Origin: Sophora flavescens
Lineage: Eukaryota > Streptophyta > Magnoliopsida > Fabales > Fabaceae
Assembly: GCA_030762895.1 (NCBI GenBank)
Contig: CM061068.1
Coordinates: 156,260,811-156,324,810, forward strand
DNA length: 64,000 nucleotides
Direction of reading: 5' to 3'
The stretch's first letter is position 1. The number at the start of each line of letters is the position of its first letter. Made by a program: the position numbers and the translations under genes. This document shows, piece after piece, positions 1-12,500 of the stretch. The notes beneath the pieces were generated by a model. That model did no database searches and was not told the origin of the DNA. It saw only the letters and a program-made list of their open reading frames with translations.

Positions 1-617
1 CTAGGATTCAAAAAATGGAACTTATCCACAATTAGTGATTCCCAAAAAATGACAGAGAAGACATCAGTAAGCAACAGTGGGCAGCAATACCCCACAGAAA
101 AAATGACTAAACAACACCCTAGCCGCAAAATGTACCAAAAAAAAATCTTCAACAATAAAATAATGTTTAAGATGGACTTGACCCCTGAAACAGTGGCAGA
201 GAAGGTCGACGAACCAAATGAGAGTAGCAGCACCATGAAAGGACTCTGGCAAGGCGGCGCATGAGCTACACGCGTCGGAAATAGACCACAACACGACTAG
301 CACGTGGGGGCGCGTGAAGCATATGTTGGCCATCGAACTCTTGGGTTTGACCGATCTTTGGGAAGTGCACCTCTAGGTGTGATCTCTGATCAGAAAAACG
401 GTGGTCAACAGAGGCAGACGGTGGTCAACGATGGCAGACAATAGTTTTGAGCAGTGTTTAACGGTACCTGTTGATGACTCCAAACAGAAGTCCTAAGAAG
501 AGGGCACAATGGAGGTGCCAAATGCTGCAATGAAGGCAGTCTAAGATGCCGCAATTAAGGCGGCTAGGGTTTTAATTGTGGAAGCAGAGTCTCCTAGATC
601 GGGAGCTCTGATACCAA
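1..617 (-). pseudogene. Relic copia 5' leader with tRNA primer-binding site
   Basis: Positions 604-615 read GCTCTGATACCA, the reverse complement of the TGGTATCAGAGC primer-binding site (initiator-Met tRNA) used by several elements in this window. On the minus strand this marks the junction between a 5' LTR (to the right) and a leader/gag region (to the left). The region left of it has no intact reading frame, so only a decayed leader remains. Confidence 0.45.
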
Positions 618-813
618 CTTGAAAAATATGAAATAAACTGAATTATTATTATTGTGTTGTATGATCAATACAAGGATATACAATATATAAACAACAACTC
701 ATAACTACTTGCCTAGAAAAGAGCTATATTGTAGGAGATAATTCTGTCCTAAAAATAAAATTAAATAAACAAGAATATGTACAATAAAGGAAAACAAATC
801 TACATTGATTCTT

Positions 814-862
<49 letters not shown>

Positions 863-900
863 TACATATAATTATAATTATATACAAATTTTTAAGAATA
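618..900 (-). repeat. Possible relic 5' LTR beside the PBS at 604-615
   Basis: This AT-rich stretch lies where the LTR should be, but no second copy is present in the window and its far end cannot be set. It contains a (TA)n tract at about 819-859. Confidence 0.25.
819..859. repeat. (TA)n microsatellite
   Basis: About 20 uninterrupted TA dinucleotides. Confidence 0.95.
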
Positions 901-1316
901 TAATTAATCTAAAAGTGCTAAACCTAGGGTAGTTCATTAGTATAAACCGAGGATAGAATATTAGCTTAGGAATTACAATTTCATGACTTTATGTTTTGGA
1001 TGTTTATCGTAATATTTGCTCAATTTGGATGTTTTAGATATTTTTATTCAGATTAAACATTTTGGTTAATTTGTAATATTTTATAAGTAGATTTGAAAGA
1101 TGTTTGGATATTTTTAATTGAATTATTATGTTTTTTTTGTTATTTATTGATTTTTCTTAGTTAAAATACGGGTAGCAGTACGAGGGGATGGATACTTAGA
1201 TATCCGGAGGAGGTGCGAGTACGAGCACTAAAGTTACTAACCACGCGGGTATGTTTATTTTTTTTCAAGCACGGGTACAAGGACGGGTACTATAGTATCC
1301 TATCCAGACCCTACAC

Positions 1317-1319
<3 letters not shown>
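900..1319. other. AT-rich intergenic DNA, nothing recognised
   Basis: No conserved coding motif, LTR terminus or TIR was identified between the two TA tracts. Confidence 0.5.

Positions 1320-1388
<69 letters not shown>
1320..1388. repeat. (TA)n microsatellite, about 34 repeats
   Basis: An uninterrupted TA run of almost 70 bp, likely length-polymorphic. Confidence 0.95.
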
Positions 1389-1390
<2 letters not shown>

Positions 1391-1550
1391 CTTTGTAGAG
1401 GGTGACATTATAGAGTCATTCCCCATACTTGTAAAGGTTATTATTATTTTTTTGATGTATTGGGACTTAGTATTTTTAACCCCTTGGTCCTATTTTGGAA
1501 ACCTCTACTAAAAAAAGCACGCACCTATTATATTAACTTTTATCACTACA

Positions 1551-1551
<1 letters not shown>

Positions 1552-1625
<74 letters not shown>

Positions 1626-1634
1626 TATATATAA
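1552..1634. repeat. Compound microsatellite (AT)n-(ATTT)n-(AT)n
   Basis: About 21 AT units run into about eight ATTT units and then a short AT run. Confidence 0.95.
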
Positions 1635-2267
1635 TATCACTAAGTTGTCTCGTTCTCTATTTGTTCCACCTCTGCTCCTCCATCGCGCCTCTGCAAGGAT
1701 CAGCACGACCTATGTTGCGATCCACCGTCCCTATCAAACCAGTGCCACTAATGACCACCTCCTTCACTGTGAACCGCCACGTCTTGCTTCAGTTCGTCTG
1801 TGTCGTCCAGCGATCGCATGAGGGAGTGGTAAAGGAGAGAGGAGATAAGAGAAAGAGGGGGTTAAAAATAATTTTACATTTTGTAAAAAAAGGCTTTTTA
1901 TGACCTCTCATGGCAAGTCTCTCACCTTAGAAGCAACCTTGCAACATATTTCATTTTGACAGTTGACAATGCCACACTAAGGTACTCGTGATAAGAGCCA
2001 ATTTTTTTTTGATGATGTGTTAATTTCTGATTGATCGATAGTATAAAAAATATTTATCATTTTAGCATATATCAGTTAAATCCTTCTATATACGTCTCAA
2101 CAATAAGGTATTGCTAAATGTAAAAATCACCACACCCCGGAAATCACTCATACCCTTACTACTTCAATCCTTTATTTCACCTTATTTTTTGGTTGAGGTT
2201 TTATCTATTGCTGCCTACATAATTAATCATCTTCCTTTCCATGTTTTAGACTTTGATTAACCTTTAG
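1635..2267. other. Intergenic DNA, nothing recognised
   Basis: A pyrimidine-rich patch at 1650-1830 gives an open frame on the plus strand, but it reads out of the microsatellite and shows no protein motif. No other structure is supported. Confidence 0.4.
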
Positions 2268-2745
2268 AGCATGTTTGGAACAGTTTAAATTGTTAGATTT
2301 TAATTATTTTATCCCTAAAAAGTTGTTTTCAAAATAATCTAGCATACTTGACACTTAGTTTATATTTTTAAAAAAAGCTTTTTTTGAGGAAAAAAGCTAT
2401 TTTATGCCATCTAATTTGTTCAGCTTAAAATTTAGCTTAAAATTATTGTGATTTTATTATTTTTCATTCTCAAAGCTCTATTCCCTATTTACCCCTACAA
2501 AACCAACTTCTAAATAAATTTTATTAAATTATATGAATAACTTCATACTTTTTTTTTCGTAATTTACTATATAAAAATGATTTTTTTTCATCACCCAAAT
2601 AAAATAAATTATCTTAAAATTGATTTTCAGTAAAAATACCCAAATAAAAATATATTCTGATTATAATCGATTACCACAATAATCGATTATATATATAATC
2701 AATTATCAGCATAATATATATTTTTTTCAATTTTTCCAAACATGT
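2268..2745. mobile_element. Candidate small TIR element
   Basis: The left edge reads GCATGTTTGGAAC and the right edge, reverse-complemented, ACATGTTTGGAAA, giving an imperfect inverted repeat of about 11 bp around 480 bp of AT-rich non-coding DNA. No clean target-site duplication was found, so the class is unknown. It contains alternating AATCGATT-like palindromes at 2665-2705. Confidence 0.35.
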
Positions 2746-2920
2746 ATAACGCCTAATTTACATACTCTTCATGGTGTTGGTCGTATTTTGTATACTTACC
2801 GAAAACCACAAACTTGGTGCTCAAGTAGTTCAGTGTGGAAGATGAAGTACTGCTATATCTGTTATCTTTATTTCTACACGTGAAGTGATTCAGCTTGTGT
2901 TCTCTCAAACATTAAGGTCT

Positions 2921-3153
2921 ATTTGCTTTGTTTCCAAATTTGTTTTCAAAAATAATCATAAAACTGTCATCTTGTTTTCATTCTATTTTCTGTTTACAAA
3001 ATTTGATACAAGAAATAATGATTTTTTTTTCCTAGTGTTTCCCGTATAAATCTTCGAAAATAGGAAACATAGTAAATACAATATAACAATTTTATAATTA
3101 TTTTTGAAAATAGAAAATGCAATATAAATCTAGAAACAAAACCAACAGAACTG
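2921..3153. mobile_element. hAT-like MITE with 8-bp TSD
   Basis: Both sides carry TAAGGTCT (2913-2920 and 3154-3161), the 8-bp duplication length of hAT elements. The ends are imperfect inverted repeats: left ATTTGCTTTGTTTCCAAATT, right (reverse complement) CTGTTGGTTTTGTTTCTAGA. It is non-coding, 233 bp, and lies just downstream of EDD1. Confidence 0.5.
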
Positions 3154-3239
3154 TAAGGTCTTTGACTAAACAAATTAGAAAGATATCCTTGACTGTAAAA
3201 AATGAAAAAGTTTACACAACTTTTATTAGATGACATAAG

Positions 3240-3437
3240 AATATGACAAACGGTTTATATGATACATTGCTTCAAAAATTTTACAGACTCAATTGGCCCA
3301 AAAGGACGAAGCCATAAATACAAACCCGTATTAAACCAATTGGGGAAAAATAGGGCAACTTTTACTCAAGACCTTTGAGGCCCCAAAAAAGATGGTCTAT
3401 ACTCTATCCTATCGGAAATAAATAATCATACCCATCA
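3240..3437 (-). other. Probable EDD1 3' untranslated region
   Basis: The 200 bases after the EDD1 stop contain no other gene or transposon boundary that I can see. They are AT-rich and most likely the 3' UTR. No single polyadenylation signal stands out, so the end is a guess; the hAT-like insertion at 2921-3153 sets a plausible outer limit. Confidence 0.45.
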
Positions 3438-3536
3438 TTAAAATCCTGGTAGAACTGTAAGGTCTGCTATTCCTCTAGGGAGTTCAGCAATTTCTTTTAG
3501 CAGAGCTAGCCTGTTTTTTCTGATCTTGTCATCATC
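3438..3536 (-). CDS. EDD1: EDD1 terminal exon 17 with stop codon
   Basis: Thirty-two codons and TAA: DDDKIRKNRLALLKEIAELP then RGIADLTVLPGF. Acceptor CGTAG. The ending ADL..LPGF is the expected C-terminus of the plant enzyme. Confidence 0.96.
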   Translation of the reverse strand, partial: DDDKIRKNRLALLKEIAELPRGIADLTVLPGF

Positions 3537-6500
3537 CTACGTCACACAAAAATAAAAAATAAAAATAGAGTACTTTTTTTTTTCATATGAAAGATTATTT
3601 TGATTGATATCAAACTCAAACCGCAAGAAATATAGACGGAAAATAAATAAAATAATATGAATAAAACCATAATTTTATAGCCCACGGTTACTGATAAGTC
3701 ATAAGACTACATTTTAGAAAGAAAAGAGCTCTACAAAATCAAGTCCTATAAACCACCAGTATCTGTATTTCGGACCCAAATTTATTCTCGGAATCATCTT
3801 TTTCTAGACAAGGCTTGTAATTCTTCTATCAATCCCATGGAAGACTTTCGAAAGTATATCCAAAATCAGCACAAATATAACACAAGTTCTAATTCTTTAG
3901 TTGATTAGTAAGAATAACGTACCACCATTACGAAGACATTATTGAAGAAATCTTCAAGCGGCTGTATTAGCTGAGATGAAATATCAACAAAATCTTCGAT
4001 GTAAACACCTGTAAAATGGAAAAAAAAAATCGATATCATAATAAATGAAGAAGAATGTTGCGAGTAAAAAGAAAATACCAAGGGAAGTTGGAGTATATTC
4101 GTCAAATATAAAAAGCAGATATATCAATATCAACAAAATGCGAAAAAGTCAAGGAACACAATACCATGAGTAATACTCATTTTAACTAACAAAAATGTGC
4201 TCCATAAAACTCTTTCTTCATTCGTCTCGAAAGCAGTCTCATCCACCTAATCATACAAGTATGTGATAGAAAATTAATGCAAATAAAGTGAAAATATAAG
4301 TATAAATATGGTACAACTTACATCCAAATTCACACATGGTAAGGCAAAATACGATGGAGAATTAAAAAAACGATCACACTTCTCAAATCCAAATCCCAAA
4401 TATCTCAAAATATTTCTTCATTGGTGTATTTACTCAAACTCTATGAATAAAGAGAAGATAAAAGAAAATAGATGCTTCTTGTGTTTGAAACGTTGCAAAT
4501 GATGTTGTGAATTGGAAATGGAGAAGCTCTGAATCTATAGGCTAAAGCCTTCTTTGCTAACCATCCATCAAGTAGTGGAAGAGAGTTATTTTTTTCTCAC
4601 CTGCGAAATGTTAGGCAACCAAAAAGGAGAGAAATTTTTTCCCTGCATTTTACATTAAACAACCAAAAGCCAAATGCGAATAAGACTATGTCTACATGGG
4701 CAAATCTCTTATGTTGTTTTATCATTCTCCTTTCTCTATCTCTTGCAAGACTATACTGTATAGTTCTTGCGAAATATCCTCTTGCTCTTCATCTTAAATG
4801 GGTTGAACTAAAGAACTTCAATGAACTACTTTTGGTCGTTAAAATTCAAGCTCCACCTGCTTGCTAACACTGCTCCTTTTTGAAATCGTCTAGCTCCTTT
4901 GTCAGATGAAGCATGGATGATAACATATGTTCTCATTTTGAATTTTGGTCGCTTAGTTTATGTATACCACAATCTGTAACCTTTCACACTGGATGCATAA
5001 CCAAAAAATACGAAATTTTGTGCTGGACACCAAAAAATTCTTAGATTAGAATAATTAGCTGGAGTACCAGACCATATCTTAGTATAAGTTTGTAACTCAA
5101 TTGCAGTTAATGGAGTCTGATTCATCAAACAAGACATATCAATAGCTTCAACACGAATTCCTTTGACAACTTGGAATTAAAGGGCTTACAACGAGCCCTC
5201 TCTAGAAGAATTTTGTCCATATGTTCTACCACTCCATTTGCTGTGGTGTCTTTGGCACATTACGTTGTCTTACTATGCCTTCATTGTCACGGAACTCGTT
5301 GAACCGTTCCTCAAATAACTCCAAATCATTATTTATTAGAAGATGCTTGATTTTCTTGATGCTCTGATTTTCAATAAGCGCGGAAGGCATCATGCTTTTG
5401 CTTCATTAAATATACCCCAAACTCTCATTGGCACCACCCTTCAATGAATTAGGTGCAGGGCCCAATAAATCGAAGTGAATGTAGTCAATTGAACCCTTGG
5501 TCATGCGAATACTAATGCTAAAATTGACTTAGGTCTGCTTCCCGTACACACGATGTTTACAAAAGTCAAGCTTCCCAATTATTATCGTCTAGCTAGCCAC
5601 GCTTGCTCAAAATAGACATTCACGCTTTGTTCATATGCCCATACATCTTTACCGGTTGAAAAATTGTTTGGAACATCACCATTCAACCGAGCTAAAGGGG
5701 ATAAGTTGATTAAATCAACTATAGTCATTAGAGCTTCACCCCAAAAACTCTTGAGTAACTTGGCATGAGATAACATCATTTTCACCCTTTCAACAATAGT
5801 TATGTTCATCCTTTTAGCCACTCCATTATGTTGAGGGGTCTTCGGAACAGATCGTTCATGCCGGATTCCATTACTCATGCAGTAATGTCTGAAAGCTCCC
5901 ATATATTCTCCTCCATCGTTAGTGTGAACACACTTTAACTTTCTACCAGTTTCTCGCTCAACACTAGCATGAAACTGTTTGAAAACTGCAAACACCTGGC
6001 CTTTTGTTTTATGGGCATATGCCCAAACCTTCCTGGAGTGGTCATTACTAATGGTAAGAGAGTACCTTGCACCTCCATGAGTACTAGTGGTCATTGGACC
6101 ACAAACATCAAAATGCACCAAATCTAAAACATTGGGTCTTCTATGTGGGGTCTTGTAGTGGAAAGAAGCTCTATGTTGCTTTCCATCCAAGCAATGTGTA
6201 CGTGGCTTAAGAGACATATTTGTTCCTTTCAAACCTGCCAATTTATCTCTTTTGGCTAGAATTTGGAGCCCTTTCTCACTCATATGTCCGAGCTGTTTAT
6301 GCCATAGCTCGACTAAGGAGTCTTCTCCGAGAGCAATAACACACCCATTATTGACTTTGGCTTCTATCACATAAAGAGTGCTTACTTTTGTTGCCTTGGG
6401 CTATCACCAGGGAACTTTGTGTTAGCTTCCATTTCCTATCCCTAAACATACTAGTATAGCCGACTTTGTCTAGTAGGCTTGCGGATATTAGATGGAGACG

Positions 6501-9500
6501 CATGTCAGGAACATGTCTCACATCTTTCAAAGTTAGGCGACAATCAACAAGATTAGTCGTGAAAGTTATTGATCAAAAGAAAGTTTTTGACTTAAAAGAA
6601 ATTTTTTCACCCGTGGTAAAGATGTCATCCAATCGATTGGTGCTTGGTTTAGCTGCAGGTTTGAATCTAGATGTGGAGCAACTAGATGTGAAGACTGTAT
6701 TTCTTCATGGTAATCTAGAAGAAGAAATTTACAAGCAGCCGCCATAGTGATTTAAAGTCAAAGGCAAAGAAAATCTAGTATGTCAGTCGAGTCGAAGAAG
6801 AGTCTATATGGACTTAAGTAGGCACCGCGTCAAGGGTACACGTTTGATTCCTTCATGATTGAGCATAGATACCGAATGACAACTTTTGATCATTGTGTCT
6901 TTGTGAAGAGTTTTCTTGATGGTGAGTTCATCATACTACTTTTGAATGAAGACAATATGTTGATCGTAGGACAAAATAGTGACAAGATCAACAAGTTGAA
7001 AAAAGAAATGAATTAAGTCTTTTACTATGAAAACTTGGGACCTGCAAAGCATATTCTTGGTATGTCAATCTCTCGTGATCGAAAGAAAAGAAAGTTGTGG
7101 TTATCACTAGAAAAATATATCGAGAAATTATTAGAGCGGTTTCACATAAAGAAAGCAAGGTCAATTGCTACTCCACTTACTAGTCACTTTATGCTTAGCT
7201 CAAAGCAAAGTTCTACATGCGAAATTGAAAAGTAGGAAATGTGCAAAGTGTCATATGCCTCGGTTGTTGGAAGCTTAATGTATGCAATGGTGTGCACACT
7301 GTCAGACATAACACACGTAGTTGGTGTTGTTAGCATATTCTTAGCTAAACCAGGAAAAGAGCATTGGAATATTGTGAAGTGGATTTGAAGATATCTCAAA
7401 GGAACTTCCAAAATGAGTTTATGCTTTGGGAGTAGGAGACCTAAATTGATTGGTCACACAGATACAAATATGGCAAGAGATGTTGATACTAGAAAATTTA
7501 CTTCTGGATTCCTGATTACATTTAAAGGGGGAGTGGTATTGTGGCAGTCAAAGCTACAAAAGTGTGTCGCGTTGTCTATCATAGAGGCAGAGTTCATTGC
7601 AATTACAAAAGCTTGCAAAGAAATGCTATGGATGAAGTGATTCTTGCACGAGTTAAGGCAGGAACAATAGAAGTACATTGTGCATTGTCACAGTGCAATC
7701 CACTTGAGCAAGAATTCAAGTTGTCACTCGAGGTCGAAGCACACTGATGTGAGATATCACTGGATACGTGATATATATTAGAATCTAAGTTCAAATATGA
7801 TGACCAAGTCCTTACCTAAGGACAAGTATGAATTTTGTAGAAGAGCAGCTAGTCTGTTGGAGCCCTCCACCTGAATCGGGAAGGGGAGATTGATGAGTTT
7901 CCCTCTTTAGTGCAAGAGAGAAAAAGAAGGAAAACAAAATAGTAAATAAAAAGAAAGAAAGTATGAGCAAGCTTGAAGGCAATGGATGAAAAAGAAAAGG
8001 AGAAAAACTCTCATTCATTCAAGGCCACCAATTAGCTTAGAAAGTTGGCTATAAAAGCCACCATCTGCATTCATTCAAACATCCCGTAGAAAACCAAAAC
8101 AAGTTAGAGCGTTTTGAGAAAGAAGAAAACCTCGCTTATACATGAGAGAGAAAATCCTCTTGAGAAAAATCCAAGAGAAACCACTTAGCCACAATATTTA
8201 TTGTGAGTATGGTTTTGTAATCCCATTATTTTTGTAGTGGAAGATATTTGTTATTGTCTCATTGTGATTACACAAAAGTGTGGTAAAAGTCAGATCCTGT
8301 GATAATAAATTATCCATTGACCCTGTATTAGGAAGTTTTACTTGTTTTCTTTCCCAACAAGAAGATGGAGCGTGATAGTGGTGGACGTGATGACTCTAAA
8401 ACATACTTGTTTGCTAAAGAGAGATCAAAGAAGGTTGACTCGAGCAGTTTCAGGAAACTTACTTCATGCCCATATTTCTTGAAAGTGCTTGTATGAGGGA
8501 GGTAAGGAGCAAAGCAACACCATTGCTTGTTGCTCAATAGAGAATGTCTCATATTTTTTAATTCCATAATGAGTGAAATGAACTCAGAGATATATGATCG
8601 AAGATGTCCCTTTATCCATACATGATTTAATTCCATAATGAGTGATATGAACTCAGAGATATATGATCGAAGATGTCCCTTTATCCATACATGAGCTTCT
8701 ACAGACGTTGAAATGCACCAAAACGAACTTTCTGCAATACATCATCTATGATGCATAGCTGAATAGTGAAGAGGGTTTTCTCATCAATATCATCCCACTC
8801 AGAATCCTTCATTGTGGCTTCTTCCCTTTCCCGGAGAGTGCTACCTTTATATTTTTGTGTCAAAAAAATCATCATACGAATCTTCCACATCCCGAAGTTG
8901 ATGCGTCCATTGAAATGCTAAATATTAAATTTTTTAGTCACCATTTTTTAAGCATGTAGGCATAGAATGCTACAAGCGCTTTGAAACCAATTGATATTAA
9001 ATGAGCGCAAAAAAGTGGAAGTATAACTTCAAATGTGGTTCAACTTATAGCTTACATCCACATGCTAAGATGACTGCTATAACTTGATACGAAATATGAT
9101 GAAGACTACAAAAGAATGACCACACTTCACTCAATTTCAAATCCCAAACACCTCACAATATTTTCTCACCGGTGTATTGACACAAACTCTCACAATAAAC
9201 AAAGAGAAGATAAAAGAAAACAGAACTTCTACACAAGAGTTATGTTTTCCTAACCTCCCAAATGATAGGCATCAAAGGAGAGAATTTTTTTCCCATTGCC
9301 TTTTACGTTAAACAACTTAAAGCCAAATATGGCTTTGCACTTTAAAGCATCAAATAACAGTATGAAGTGAGAGATATGCCAAAAGTATTAAATGCAATAG
9401 AAAAGAAAAAAAAGCTATTCACAACATGTATGGTCAATAATTATGTATCAATTATTTGAATACATATTTTGTATTCATCTCCATATTAAGTATTATTCCT

Positions 9501-12500
9501 ATTCTTCAAGAATTAAGTTTAGACTTTAGATCATCTTCCTTCATTACTTATCTTTCAATTGAGTTAATACTACTATGTCCGAACCAAACATTCCTCGGGA
9601 GAAAAGTTGCGACATAAAACAGATACCAAGAAAATTTTATGCACAAATTTGCTACTCATTTTAGATATGTTAAAGAAAACCACAAAATAGTCAATAGAAA
9701 TCCGTGGTTAGCATTGCCATGCAAATTATTGCTTTGGAATGGGGAAAGGCAACCGCTACATAAATGCATTCTTAATCTTGTAGCTTTTGTGCTACATATA
9801 ACTTATTGGGGACAAGATTTGACTGCAATAAGGTTGTTGCCATACATTACAATTTATTAAAATAAAGCAAAAAAAAAATATACCTCCATATGAAGTTCGT
9901 CTTCCTTCCCACGTACAATTCTTGTTGGTCTTGAGTATGCTTCAACTACTTTAGGGAAAATCTTGCCTCTTGATAATTCTTCCATCTGAATCAATCATTG
10001 TAAACCATCAGCAACATATAAAATACTCTTCAAAAGTACTCAAAAAAGTTGTTTCCATTTGTTGAGGAATTGACTTGAAGGAACTAATGAACTATGAATA
10101 TTTTTATTTCCCCACCAATAGAAAGAAGTTGCTTCCATTGTCGGTGAACAATAATCCTGTTTTGTAAAATACATAAATAAATTCACCGTGACTACTTGGA
10201 GAGTTTGATCAATGCTTTAACAACTAAATTTGGTGAAACTGATGATCCAAGGGTGGTTATCTTACCCATCGCAATTTGATGGTCTACTTAAGTTCGTTCT
10301 TTGCTGGTTGTATTGCTTTGTTAGAGAATGTTAGGGTTATTGTAGCCACTATGCTAAAAAGATGAAGTCTCTGTTATTGTTTTATGAATAAAATTCTCTT
10401 TAAACTTTTACCCTTTCTTAAAGTGATCAAATCATTATTTTACACTTAACTACTATGGTTTCTGCTAAAATGAGTTCTATGGAACTCTGTTTATAAGCCC
10501 CTTTTATTTTTCCTTAACCTTATTCATTTTAGTCACTGATTCTGTGTTCTGTTGTTCTGCCTAGTTTCTCTTTTCTTGTGATTTCCTAGGTGCACCTTGA
10601 GCGGAGGAAAGGGCTGCCTGCCCAATTGGATGCATAGAGCTACCAACGAGGTGGAGCCCCCCATATAAGTTAGAGGAAAGGGTTGCCCAAAAGATGGAGC
10701 CACCATTAGGTATCTTAAATTTGGGCTTTAGGCTCACAAAACCGGCTTGTAAGGTGAGGATTGTCGAGGCCTGATAAGCCCTACTTAGGTCATTTTTCTA
10801 GTCGGTGTGGGACTCTTAGCACACCCCTCATGCTTAGGACATGATATTTGAAGCATGGACTAATATGGATGGAATAACATGGATCTCAATACTCCCCGCG
10901 TTCATGCTCGGACATCTGGAGCATGGACAAATGTGGGTGAATAATAGAGGTTTTGGACCAACAACAGATCAAGGATAGAATCTGATATCATCTTAGAATT
11001 TGGCTTGGGCCTAACCCAACTCCATAAAACCGGCTTGTAAGGTGAGAATTGCTGAAACCTTATAAGCACTACTTAGGTCATATCTATAGTCGATGTGGGA
11101 CTCTCAACACACCCACTCACGCTCAGGATTGGACATCTGAAGATGGACTAATGCAGGTGGAATAACATGGATCTCAACAAGGTGCTTGGCCAATCCTACG
11201 AGGAAAGGGCTACTAGTGAGGTGGAGCCGCCCTAGATTCTCAGTAGCAATGGTTTCTCTTTTTTTCTTCTAGAAATCGGGTAAGTTCAACATCTTCTCTT
11301 CTTCCTAATTGTGTTTGAATGACCCAACATCAGTAATTGTGCTGAGTTTCTCTTCTCTTCTTCGAGATAGCTTTTGGATAAAGATGGTTTTGCTACTTAC
11401 AACAAGCTAAAGCTAAGTCGGGGAAATGTTGAGAATGTTCGGGTTATTACTTATTAGGTTATTAGTCTTACATTATTGGGTGATGGGTACCCAGCAATAT
11501 AGAGACACAAAATAAGGAAAACTCAACTATATTATTAATTTCTCTAGCCTGTAACAAGGAGTTACAGTGCTGGAAGAAGAAGAAAGAAGGAAGTACAAGA
11601 TAATAGGCAAATTAGAGAGTGCCTAATTCTCTCCCAAGTCCCAAGTCCAGCCTGCCTCACTATGCTCTCCCCTCCCATACAAATACTCCCTCAGCAACAA
11701 CATTCACACGCACACACCCTCCCTCATTGCTATTACCAACTAGGCAGTAGTTAGTTACACATTTTCTCTCTCATGGAGTGTGATCAGGTGCATCACAGGT
11801 GCATCATCCTCACCCACACTTTGGTAATAGTGGGCTTAGAAATATTGGGCCTTGGGATGTCCCTATCATTGGGCATATGCTTGTACAAGTATTACTAGCA
11901 CTTGACTTAACTATTAGTATAAGTAAATATTTAATTGGAGCATTATGTTAGTGTTTTGTATCATATTATCATATCAATAACATTACCAGCATACAACTGT
12001 CTTTCTCTGGCCTTTCTAAACGTCAGTGGCTCCCCTTGATTAGAGTTGCCACGCAATCCATAGGCCGTCCCCTGGCCTTTCTAACACGGTACCTCCTCGC
12101 CAATCTGAGCACTTTTGCTACTAACCCACTGTGCACGCATGCCGTTTTGGGTTTTTCAGGTATCGCGTTGTCATCTTTTGGATATTTTGTTACTGATCTA
12201 TGGCTTCCTCTACTTCCATAAATCCTCCTAAGACCATAGGTCCTCCTAAGGCCTCAGTGGCTAATTACGAAGATTTTCTCTAGTGGTTTAAGCATCGACA
12301 GTCCTCCGGATCCGCTACTTTGGTGGCACATACTGGTAATTCATATGCTTGCATACCTCATTCACCCTCCGTTGGTCCTTGGGTTCTTGACTCTGGTGCG
12401 TCTGATCATATCTCTGGTAATAAGGCTCTTTTCTCCTCTCTCTACATCGGGTTATTTACCTACTGTCACTTTAGTTAATGGTTTTCAAACCCGGTCCCAA

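Larger units (their letters stand above)
5579..8328 (+). mobile_element. Element R: 5'-truncated Tnt1-like copia with inverted integrase block
   Basis: From about 6543 the plus strand reads RT and RNase H of a Tnt1-like element and then its 3' LTR beginning TGTTGGAGCCCTCC at 7855. The upstream 5582-6530 block encodes the matching pre-integrase/integrase region but on the minus strand. The simplest reading is one element, truncated at its 5' side, with its integrase block inverted in place. It lies between gag and integrase of element A. Confidence 0.55.
4264..9365 (-). mobile_element. Element A: old minus-strand Ty1/copia with insertion R
   Basis: Diverged direct repeats at about 4264-4690 and 8991-9365 act as LTRs; the right one is abutted by GCTTTGAAACCA (a PBS-like TGGTTTCAAAGC on the minus strand). 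Between them lie minus-strand gag remains (8340-8930) and integrase remains (4970-5578). The middle is occupied by the separate element R. All reading frames are broken. It sits in the 5.6-kb EDD1 intron between exons 14 and 15. Confidence 0.7.

Noticed and set aside
705..1903. Open frames rich in Tyr-Ile at 705-887, 1213-1398 and 1460-1903
   Set aside because: They are translations of (TA)n and (ATTT)n microsatellites and carry no domain.
9639..9860. 73-codon frame inside the EDD1 intron
   Set aside because: No motif, no splice or promoter context, and chance length for AT-rich DNA.
12036..12221. Separate small gene before element C protease
   Set aside because: It is part of the decayed gag region of element C, with no independent start context.
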